Shown: positions 54,009 through 64,000 of the stretch, one piece after another
Layout: each line of letters begins with the position of its first letter
How positions within the stretch are numbered: the stretch's first letter is position 1
Source of the DNA: Drechmeria coniospora
Lineage: Eukaryota; Ascomycota; Sordariomycetes; Hypocreales; Ophiocordycipitaceae
Length of the DNA stretch: 64,000 nt
Direction: 5' to 3'
Assembly: GCF_001625195.1 (NCBI RefSeq)
Contig: NC_054389.1
Span: 6,382,520-6,446,519, forward strand
The notes under the pieces: generated by a model
What the model was told of the DNA's origin: nothing
What the model saw: the letters and a program-made list of their open reading frames with translations, nothing else
Databases searched by the model: none
Translations under genes and position numbers: made by a program

Positions 54009-54805
54009 CTATTCGTGCACCCAGCTGCCGTCCTCTCTGCTGTGGACGACCTGGTCGATTTTGAGCCGATGGGAGACAATCTCCTCCCCATTGACCAAGT
54101 CATTTTCCCTTGCCCGCTTATCAGCCTCCTCTAGATCCTTTGCGATGCCCGCCCTCACATGCCTCTCACGCAACCGCCTTCGAGCGACTTGGAAGTCTAC
54201 GTCGACGAACCACAGCTCGTCGAGGAGGGCGGCAGCATCCCGCCAGATGTCCTTGTCAAGCGCGAGGTAGTTTCCTTCGAGGACGACGATGCGATGCGTC
54301 GGCAGGACAGCAATGTCTTCCTCCTTGGGATCCTTGATGACGTGGTCAAATGAGGGTGCGAGGATGGGGTCGGCAGGGATGGGCGAGCATCGCAGACGGC
54401 GAACGAGGCTGAGAAACTTGGGAGCGTCAAAGGTGAAGGCGGCGCCGCGACGAGCATGCGCCGTGGCCGGGTCGGGCATGGAAGAGAGGGCGGCGCGGGT
54501 GAGGTGGAAGCCATCCATGGGAAGAGAAGTTGCTGGTGGAGGCCGAGGGGACGAGCCAGAATATTGTTCGGCCCGGTCGTTGAGGCGAGAGACGATGATC
54601 TGGGAAAGTGTCGTCTTACCCGAGCCTGGGATGCCGGCGATGCCGACGACTACACATTCGCTGTCAGCACCGTCCTCGTACTCGGATTCTCTCTTGGTGA
54701 CGAATGGAAATACGGAAGCACGCGCGTACGCAGTCGCTGGTCCGAAGGCAAGGCTTCGTACTTGGCCCAGGCAACGTCAACTAGTCGCTGAACCTGATGC
54801 TCCAT
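54009..54805 (-). CDS. P-loop kinase, Yfh7/uridine-kinase-like (238 aa)
   Basis: Exon 1 (54730..54805) and exon 2 (54009..54649); the intron starts GTACGC and ends TGTAG. The join gives QRLLVGIAGIPGSGKTT, a canonical Walker A following the family's LVGIAG lead-in. MDGFHLTR is the substrate-loop motif of the phosphoribulokinase/uridine kinase group. GAAFTFDAPKF, then a Walker-B-like strand (RIVVLEGNYLALD) and the lid RRRLRERHVRAGIAKDLEEAD, follow. This matches yeast Yfh7-type ATPases and fungal pantothenate/uridine-kinase-like proteins. The physiological substrate is unknown. It is divergent with the MAP2 gene. Confidence 0.88.
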
Positions 54806-55588
54806 GATTGACGTCAATAGCGGTCACTGCGAGAGGACGAAGAACTACTTAAACAGCCAGGAGCGAGCTCGCACCTATTTTGCGAGAGGGGTAGAGCAAA
54901 TAAGCAGCAAGGTGGCATGACACTGTAGACGACGGACGGATGACGTTGGCTGCCAACAACCATACTACAGTGCGTGCAAGTACAGCAAGTACCTGCAAGT
55001 ACAAGTTACGACGCTACTACTGCAGTACAGACAGTACTTGTAAGTATTATGTTGCACCAAACCAGCCGCAAAAAATCGGCGCCACAGTCAATGTGGACTT
55101 GGTAGGTGCTATTTGCGACATATTATTAACCAAGTACACCTACGGAGTACTGTATTTGTAACTACTTACACCTACGGAGTAGTACTCCGTACTCCGTACA
55201 ATGAACAGCAATCTCCACGTCCCGGCCAGGAACTCACGCCTCATCGTTCCGATGCCGACGCATTGGCCTGACATGACGGCGGAACAGTGCGCACTTCCTG
55301 GTCATCCATGTAGTTAAAGTTACAGTAATATTTTTAAGCTTCTCCTTCTTTTTATTCCTCCATGAAACTTGCTTTGCAAACCCTCTGCTACCTGCAGCAG
55401 GAAATATAAGGCTGCTGAGATGGAGTGCGGAGCCAACTTGTCGGAATAATTTTGTCAAGGGCTCGGCGGGGTAATGCCGACTCTTCCTCTTCGCCTCCAT
55501 CACACGCCAACAAACGTCAGGCGATTTTTTTCGTCGGACCCGAACCTTGGACTCTCCCCCACCAAAGTGCACGACACACGGGCAAGAC
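54806..55588. repeat. Divergent spacer with GTAC island
   Basis: No gene is visible. GTAC words cluster at 54965-55200, ending in TACGGAGTAGTACTCCGTA. It lies between the P-loop kinase and MAP2. Confidence 0.65.
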
Positions 55589-57137
<1,549 letters not shown>

Positions 57138-58496
57138 CGTGCCAGCTGGATTGGGGGGGGGGGGGGGGCGGTTTGGGGCCAGGGCCTCGACGAAGACACG
57201 CCAATCTCCAGAGCATGGGTTGCGAAAGATGCGAGAGACGACCACCACTATCCCGCGTTGCTTGTTGCTCTTGCTCCCTAGTGACATCGCGGCTCGTTCC
57301 GTACGGGACCAGCATGGAGAGGACTGACTCTGCGAGGCGAATCACACTGTACAGGTACGCGGGAGATGTAAACCGTGCCGTCGACTTTTGACTGGTCGAG
57401 CTTGCAGAATAGGCTTCATCCACACCGTAATCCCACTGAAAGGACGGCCAGCCACGGGTCGTTGGTCAAACCGAAGCTACCCCTCGGTCTGACCGACGCC
57501 ACGTCGGCCGTGTGGTCTGGATTTGCCATCCGTTGCGTGGACGAAAAGCCAAACTCCACGGTTTGGTCCCTGTTTCCAAAAATAGTGGATTACCATGTCC
57601 CCTATTGAGTATGTCTTCACCGTACTCTGCACACCTACCTGCGTGTGGTCATCGTAAGTGCGGAGTACATAAGTTCGGACGTGCATCTGCAAGTACACTG
57701 TGCGTGTCTTTGCCTCGATCAGATCGATCCTCCTCATCGGGCTCCTTCGCGTAGTTCGGGCTCCTTCACGTAGTGATGATACCGTCGGCTCTCGTCGCGA
57801 ATGCCGTAGCAACAGTCGCTCGCCCGCCCGTTCCTGAGGGCCTTGGAACTGAAGCCTGCACCTTTGCATCTCGGACCTTGGACCTCGTTCGCCTCGAACT
57901 TGATAAGGTCCGAACGTCCGAGCCAATCAGTGTCGCCGAGTAGATTTCTTCCTGACCCGGTGCTTTCTCGCCAAACGATGCGGTCTAGCCATATCGGGGA
58001 AGGCGGTTACGCGAAATGGCAAAGCCGTCTCCCTTGCCACCCACTAAGGAAAAATCCAGCTCCGAGCGTGCGGCAGCGGGCTCCTCTCACATGCGGCGAG
58101 AGCAGCCTTTTTAAAAACCCGCATTCTCCATCAGCCTCGAACTGAACCTTGACCTTTTGTTTCCGCACCCTCCATCCATCATCCATCGCTGCTGTTTCCA
58201 GCGGCCCTCCCTGCAGCGCGCTGTTTTGAATCGAGCCCTCGTCTTTTTTCATCGTCTTGTAGATTCACTACCCTTCCAGACGACCGACTCGACAGACGAT
58301 TCCGCCGCGCACCTGCTGGTGGAAGAGACGCATCCACAATAATAGCTTGCAAGGGACGACGGCGCGCTTCCGGACAGTGAGCAACACGACAGCTTTTCTC
58401 GACACCCCCCTCGACTCACCCCTCGACACACCTCTCGACATCGACGCCAACACCTCCCTCTCTTCCACCGGCTGGTGGCCTCAAACTCTGGCCATC
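57138..58496. other. Spacer with G16 run and UPS2-like 5' leader
   Basis: No gene is supported. It contains a G16 run (57153..57168), a short GTAC group near 57600-57690, and a 12-bp CTCGACACACCC-type tandem in the leader of the next gene (58398-58443). Confidence 0.6.
58398..58443 (+). repeat. 12-bp tandem (CTCGACACACCC-type) in a 5' leader
   Basis: About four imperfect units of CCCCTCGACWCA immediately upstream of the Ups2-like gene. Confidence 0.8.
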
Positions 58497-59060
58497 ATGA
58501 AGGTCTTCTCCAATACTTTCACGTACGACTACTCCTGGGAGGAGGTCTCGTCTGCCAACTGGCGCAAATATGGCCCCTGGAATAACAAGTCGGAGCACGT
58601 CATCGCCGTCGATACTCTCTCGCAGTCCCTCGATGCCGAGACGGGTATCCTGAGGACGGAGCGGCTCATCACCTGCAAGCAGTCGGCGCCCGAGTGGATA
58701 AAGACCATCTTGGGGAACCACGACGTCAGCCACGTGTACGAGGCAAGCTACGTCGACCCCAACGCCAAGACGGTCACCATGGTCAGCCAGAACCTGACTT
58801 TGAGCAATCTCGTCATCGTGCAGGAGGAGGTCGTCTACCAACCCCACGGCCACCACCAGACCCAGTTCATCCAGTGCGCCCGCGTCACGGCTCTGTGCGG
58901 CGGCTGGCAGCGCATCAAGAACCGCATCGAAGATACCCTCGTCAGCCGCTTTAAGGAGAACGCCGTCAAGGGTCGCGAGGGTTTCGAGCGCGTCCTGGAG
59001 ATGAGCCGCAAGGTCTTTGCCGAGGAGCGCGCCCGCCAGCAGATCGGCCAGGTTCTGTAG
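58497..59060 (+). CDS. PRELI/MSF1-domain lipid transfer protein, Ups2-like (187 aa)
   Basis: A mitochondrial intermembrane-space phospholipid-transfer protein of the PRELI/MSF1 family; with Mdm35-type partners these move phosphatidylserine or phosphatidate between mitochondrial membranes. The start MKVFSNTFTYDYSWEEVSSANWRKY-like opening, VIAVDTL, LRTERLITCKQ, WIKTILG and SHVYEASYVD follow the Ups2/Slowmo pattern (yeast Ups2 begins MKLF.. with a similar series) rather than Ups1. QRIKNRIEDTLVSRF forms the lipid-gating C-terminal helix. ATG 58497 was chosen because homology starts there; the upstream open frame is repetitive leader. It is intronless. Confidence 0.9.
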   Translation: MKVFSNTFTYDYSWEEVSSANWRKYGPWNNKSEHVIAVDTLSQSLDAETGILRTERLITCKQSAPEWIKTILGNHDVSHVYEASYVDPNAKTVTMVSQNLTLSNLVIVQEEVVYQPHGHHQTQFIQCARVTALCGGWQRIKNRIEDTLVSRFKENAVKGREGFERVLEMSRKVFAEERARQQIGQVL

Positions 59061-60123
59061 CATGCGGGAGCCCTCCTCTCCTAGACAAATGGCCCTCGCG
59101 CTCCTCCTCACCTTCCTCCTCACCTCCCTCCTCACCACTCCGAAGCCCTATACACCCACATACATACTCCATCCCCCCCTGTGTACTTGTAGCACATCCT
59201 GTTTTCTGCTTCTTTTCCTGTCCTTTTTTTTTCACCCAACCGTTTCTGAAGCGTTTACAACTGCGAGGCGTTATGGGTTAAAAAGTACGAATGAGGCTAT
59301 GGCTGTATTTTCCAACCAGCGATGAGAAGGGGGGATATACCCTGCCAGTGTTCGTTACGACGCATGCATAGAACGGGACGGTGGTAGATAGACGATTAGA
59401 ATTGCGGCCCCATGATGCCGATTTGTACATTCTCCGTCCTGCTATCTGCAGTTTTGTTGACGGCGACCTTGTCTGTCGATGACCCTTGCATTGCCGAGCC
59501 TTCCAGGATTGTGGACCTGCTTGTTGATGCGCACCCCAGCACCAGTCATCGCCCGGTATTCGGTCGGCAAAAGTACACAGTACTTGTACTTTGTATCATG
59601 TCCGATATTTTATGGGCAAGAATACTTGTTGGAATACTTGCTTGTACTGTACATGTATTCCTACTTGAATTCTTGTTCGCCATACAATACTGTAAGTACT
59701 GTAAGCACTGTAAGTTTTCCGTACTCCGTAGAAAGCGAAAGCGTTTACTGAGTGCCTATGACATCCATGTACTAGTACTTGCATGTATACTTACAGACAT
59801 GTACTTAAGTACGCCTACCAGTACATACTTGTAAGTACAGTACTTACATGTATACTCACTCCTACGTGTACTTACTCCTACGGAGTACAGAGTATTACTG
59901 TTCATGTATTTACTTGGAACAAGTGCACCAGTGTCTGGCGAGGACATACATGTACATGCCTCTACAGATTGACGGCCGGATCACATTACGGTACAGGTAC
60001 GCAATAATGTGCCTCTTTGACACTTCTTTCTGCGAGGCAAAAAATCTGCAGCGAAACCACTTACGTGAATGATCTGATCGCAGGGGACGAATGAGCAAGA
60101 CGCAAGATGGCCAAAAATAAACA
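59061..60123. repeat. Spacer with GTAC island
   Basis: No gene is supported. Dense GTAC words lie at 59570-60000, where they produce artificial Val/Leu/Cys/Tyr-rich open frames on both strands. Confidence 0.6.
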
Positions 60124-60205
60124 CGACGTGGGCCTGATTCGAACAGACGCCTCCGAAGAGATATGATTTCTAGTCATACGCATTAGACCACTCTGCCACC
60201 ACGCC
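60124..60205 (-). tRNA. tRNA-Ser(AGA)
   Basis: Reading the minus strand gives an 82-nt class II tRNA. The acceptor stem GGCGTGG pairs with CCACGTC (one G-U), with discriminator G. The D arm is GCA..TGC. The anticodon stem TATGA/TCATA holds loop CTAGAAA, hence anticodon AGA (Ser, UCU). The long variable arm CTC-TTCG-GAG is typical of tRNA-Ser. The T arm GTCTG/CAGGC has loop TTCGAAT, which also forms the internal B box. There is no intron, and CCA is not encoded, as expected in eukaryotes. Confidence 0.93.
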
Positions 60206-60649
60206 CGTTGAACTCGCTTCCGAGCTGACGCTGTGACACTGGCGCTATTTGTGCATATGCCGGCCCGGAAAAACGTTTGCGATCTCACTGCGGTGGGTCC
60301 CCGATTGTGACCAGCGACGGCATGTTCATGCGCTGTCCGTGTTCTCCGGAGCACATGATGATCGCCGCGTCGACGACGTCGGCGGCAAGAATGCCGCTGG
60401 GCAAGGCAACTTTATGCAACCTAAAGCCATCGGTTGGCTACATCCACGGGCACGTCAGCCGAGCCGTTGGGGCAGGCATGGGAGAGGCAAGTTTATGCAA
60501 CGAAAACGGGTAAAATCTATTTGACGGCGAAGAAAGAACAATGTTTCTTGAACACAGAATAACAATCAGCTGGCATCTACATGCATGCAGGCTCCTATCT
60601 ATCCAAATTATTCCCAAAAAGAACCCCTTACGCCAGAATCACAACGCAT
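60206..60649. other. Spacer between tRNA-Ser and the permease gene
   Basis: No gene is visible. Two similar words, GGCAACTTTATGCAAC and GGCAAGTTTATGCAAC, occur about 84 bp apart (60404 and 60488). Confidence 0.5.
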
Positions 60650-62433
60650 CTAAAACAACCAAGAGACGTAGCGGTTGTAAAACTTGCTCCAGCCCGTGGC
60701 GGCCGCGTCCTTGGCTGCCTTCTGCTCGACGAAGACGGCCTCCTCGTGGTCGATGATGTCCTTGCCGGTGAAGAAGTCGACCTGGTGGGGCGCGATGCCG
60801 CGGCTCTTGGTGACCAGCATGTGGCCGAAGATGAGGGCGAGGTAGATGGGGATGCCGAGGTAGCCCGTGAGGAACTCCTTGTAGTCGAACTCAACGTCGC
60901 CGTGGTGGATGAAGACGTTGAAGTTCTTGGTCAGGGCAATGAGGCAGCAGAAGAAGAGGGCGACGTAGGTGCCGATGAGGCCCTGGGGGGCGACGTAGGG
61001 CATGGCGCTGTCGGGGATGTTCTGGGCCCGGCGTCCCTTGAGGAAGTGGATGTAGGTGACGAGGAGGGAGATCCAGGTGAGGATGCCGAAGATGGTCGTC
61101 AGGTTGACGAAGTAGCCGAACACCTTCTTCGAGTCGTTGGACACCACCATGAAGGCGAGGCAGGCAATGGCGGTGCAGACGATGAGGGCCGGGTAGGGAA
61201 CACCGCGCTTGTCGGTGCGGCGGAAGATGGCCGGGGCGGCGCGGTCGCTGGCAAGACCGTAGAGTGTACGGCTGGCAATGTACAAGTCCGAGTTGGCGGC
61301 GGAGAAGACGAAGATGATGATGCAGGCGTTGAGGATGTGGGGCAGGACCTTGACGCCGGCGAGGGTGGCGGCAACGACGAAGGGCGACGCGTTGGCCGAC
61401 GTGTCCTTCTTGTTGGCGAAGGCGAGATCGGGCGAGTTGTAGGGGACGATCATGCCGACGAGAAGGACGCTGAGGCAGTAGAAGAAGAGGATGCGGAAGA
61501 AGGTGAGCTTGATGGCCTTGGGGATGGACCGGCGCGGGTTCTGGGCCTCGGCGGCCGTGACACCGACCAGCTCGGTACCGAGGTAGGCAAAGGTGGCGTT
61601 GACCATGACGGACCAGAAACCGATGAACCTGCCGAGGGGACCGGTGGCGTAGAGCTCGGCGAAGGCGCCCGGGTTGCTCCAGTAGCGGAAGCCAGGGGCG
61701 TCACCGTTGGGACCACCGCCGGCGGCGATGATGAGGGCGAAGAGGATGATGCCGACGACGACGACGACCTTGAAGGACGACAGCCAGAACTCAAACTCGC
61801 CGAAGAACTTGATGCCACCAAAGTAGTTGATGCAAAAGATGGCGACGAGGAAGATGGCGACGAAGACACCCGGATTGACTTTATCGCGGGGGACCCAATA
61901 CTGGATGACGAGAGAGGCGGCAGTAAGCTGGTTTGGCGTGACTATTATGTACTTGAACCAATAACTGCGGGGAGACGAGGTCAGCGGGGCACGAGGTGAC
62001 GGGAGGGACAGCGGGCCGGTGGCACTCACGTCCATCCGAGGGCAAATCCGAGAGAGGGGTGGCAGTATCGAGAGGCGTAACCGGTGAAGCCGGCGCTGAG
62101 GGGCATCCAGGCAGCCATCTCACCGAGACCGGCCATGATGATGAAGACGAGGGAACCGACGAAGGTGTACGAGATGAAGAGCGAGCCGGGGCCGGCCTGG
62201 GCGAGGGCCTTGCCGGTGCCGATGATGAGACCGGTGCCGAGGGCGCCACCGATGGCAATCATGGTGATGTGACGAGCCTTGAGACCGCGGTGCAACGACG
62301 TATCCTCCGACGTCTCGAGGCCGCGGATATCCGACGTGTCGTAGGCGTCCTTGTGCTGGAAGCTGCCCTTCTCGGCATCGTTGCCGTGGGCGTGGCCGTG
62401 CCCATGACGGGCGTGGATGCCATCAGCGTCCAT
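60650..62433 (-). CDS. Amino-acid permease, Dip5-like (572 aa)
   Basis: A plasma-membrane amino-acid/proton symporter of the fungal YAT (AAT) family. Exon 1 is 62030..62433 and exon 2 is 60650..61964; the 65-nt intron (GTGAGT..CGCAG) joins GWT to YWFKY. A His-rich hydrophilic N-terminus precedes LKARHITMIAIGGALGTGL, the family signature in helix 1. Roughly twelve hydrophobic helices follow, including GFWSVMVNATFAYLGTELVGV and VFSAANSDLYIASRTLY. The sequence order and the GIKFFGEFEFW segment resemble the dicarboxylic amino-acid permease Dip5, but specificity is inferred. An upstream in-frame ATG (62556) would add a Pro-rich stretch; 62433 is preferred. Confidence 0.88.
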
Positions 62434-64000
62434 GCTACGCGACGCCGGCTTGTGCGTTTGGGTGCGGCGGTAAGGTGGAGGAGGGAGGGAAGGCGGATAT
62501 GGAGACGCTGCTCGTTGAGATATAGGATGAGAGAGAATACGTAAGAACAGCAGCACGATCGGTCATGGGGGGGGGGAGGAAATTGGAAAAATCCACGGCG
62601 GGGTGCGGGATCCTATATAGTCGCCGGGGCACTTGCCTCGACCGTCGACGGGGAAGGTACCTGCCGTTGGTGAAGGGCACAGGCAGCAGGCAGGTACTGC
62701 CGGCGGACGGCATCGATACGAGTAAGACGGTCGGTCTCCAAATCGATGCGTCGGACGCCAAGTGCAAACCCCAGGCCGCCGGCGGGGACAAGGGTGGCGG
62801 CGGTCCCGCAACGCTAAAAGATGGTGGGCCATCCTGATAGGGTGTGGAGGTGTATTAGTACAAGTGACCGCGCCAGTATACATGAAGCCGCTAGAGGGCC
62901 GTTCAGCGCACATGTACCTCGCCACTATTGCGAGGGGTACTGTGTACAAGCATTTTGGTCACGCGACCGGGTGATTGCAGGCATGAGAGGGGGTTGACGG
63001 TCGGTTCCAGGTACGGTGCTCGTTACCTTGGTACAAGAACCTACCTACCTAATACGAGCACATGCCCGGTCCGCATTACGTTGCTGCGAATACATGTAAG
63101 TACATGGCGGTACGGACAGGCGCAAAAGGACATTGGTCCCTCATGGTTAATTTACCGAATCGAACGAAAAGGGTAATACTCGACATCGAGGATGTGGTAG
63201 ACTAGCACGACGGAAAGCGCCACCGAGAATGCTTGTTCTGAAGCCCGTTCCTGGCGCCAGTTCCTTGAGCGGCCTCTCGGCGGCCTCGCCTGTGGGCTTT
63301 TGCCCTTATCTTTCTATCTGCAACCGACTCCCTCGGTCCCGCTGCGCTAGGTGCGTATGTACATGTACATGCACGTTGATAACCGGGAGGTCAAGGTTGG
63401 TTGTAAGAACCAGGTATGCTTATTGTACAAGTACTTACATGGAGGGAACAGGTACAACGGCTGGTACTCCGTACGTACTCTCTCTCCTACCTTGGTGCTT
63501 AAGTACTGTACTTACTGTACACATGCATATGGCAGGCAACATGGGCGTGCGTGTGCATGTACATGCACTCGCATACTTGGATGCACGAGGCAGCAAGTAG
63601 GTGTACTGTACGACGATGTAAGTACTTGGTGCACTTGATGCGCATGCACTGTGGCCCATGTGGTCCGAGCTTTGTCGAACCAAACCAGGTAGAAAGAAGA
63701 GTGCGCTCGAGGCTCCGGCGCGTACATTGTACTAGAGTGCGTCGACGAATGCTTGTACAGGTACACGAGCGAGTGGGCGACGACGGGAGGGGTTTCGGGA
63801 TAAAGGTACACGCGAGACCCTCGAGGTGCTTGTACATGATACAGAGACACATCGGCTCCTACGTTGGACCCTCATGCCTGCTCGCACCCCTGTCGGCTGA
63901 CAAGGTGTTCGATCGCTCCAGCAGGTTGGTTGGGCGTCATGGACAGAACAAGGCCGAGCCGGCTCCAAGTACAACTACAGTACAGTCCAAGTAAAGTACT
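62434..64000. repeat. Terminal spacer with GTAC islands
   Basis: No gene is supported. It contains a G10 run (62567..62576) in the permease 5' region, scattered GTAC words at 62850-63130 and dense ones at 63355-63850, continuing to the window edge. Confidence 0.6.

Noticed and set aside
59412..59834. 140-codon frame with a signal-peptide-like start
   Set aside because: Most of it is translation of a GTAC island, giving artificial Val/Leu/Cys/Tyr repeats.
60581..61999. 472-codon plus-strand frame over the permease
   Set aside because: Its Glu/Asp/Gly-rich composition is the mirror of a hydrophobic permease on the minus strand, which has a clear signature and splice site.

Overview
The window comes from a filamentous ascomycete (Pezizomycotina, most likely Sordariomycetes/Hypocreales). 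Genes are compact, with one to three short introns that have GT..AG ends and CTAAC/CTGAC branch points. Gene content is fungal: Gpi11, Pmp3, a cerato-platanin, a CFEM protein, homoserine kinase, Yfh7-type kinase and Ups2-type PRELI protein. Family assignments rest on motif recognition only; no search was run. Genus and species cannot be called.

Layout. 1-8.3 kb: the 3' end of ATG7, GPI11, a GTAC-rich spacer, PMP3, a gene-poor 2.6 kb and a small mitochondrial membrane protein. 8.9-21.4 kb: a large SNF2 translocase of the ERCC6L2/Rad26-like group, convergent with a METTL7-like methyltransferase; IMP3 and mitochondrial bS18m sharing a divergent promoter; a mitochondrial PPR protein; and a multi-pass membrane protein with a simple-sequence linker. 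22.6-31.4 kb: a secreted carboxylesterase, an aldo-keto reductase, an SLC35F-type transporter and a cerato-platanin. 33.8-44.9 kb: THR1, a small secreted protein, a THEM6-like thioesterase, a CFEM/GPI protein, RAE1 and a small mitochondrial-like protein. 48.7-54.8 kb: a fast-evolving-looking protein with 33-residue repeats, a 124-residue orphan, a PRXL2-type peroxiredoxin and a P-loop kinase. 55.6-62.4 kb: methionine aminopeptidase 2, an Ups2-like lipid-transfer protein, tRNA-Ser(AGA) and a Dip5-like amino-acid permease.

Most genes are unlinked housekeeping functions: autophagy, GPI anchors, ribosome assembly, nuclear export, threonine synthesis and mitochondrial biogenesis. No secondary-metabolite cluster, CRISPR array or intact transposon is visible. 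The most striking non-genic feature is that almost every spacer is seeded with islands built from GTAC-centred words (TACTCCGTA/TACGGAGTA, GTACATGTAC, TAGGTACCTA), which I did not find inside coding exons. The most striking protein feature is in the SNF2 protein: an N-terminal SUMO-interaction-like motif plus eight consensus SUMO-acceptor sites packed into about 95 C-terminal residues.
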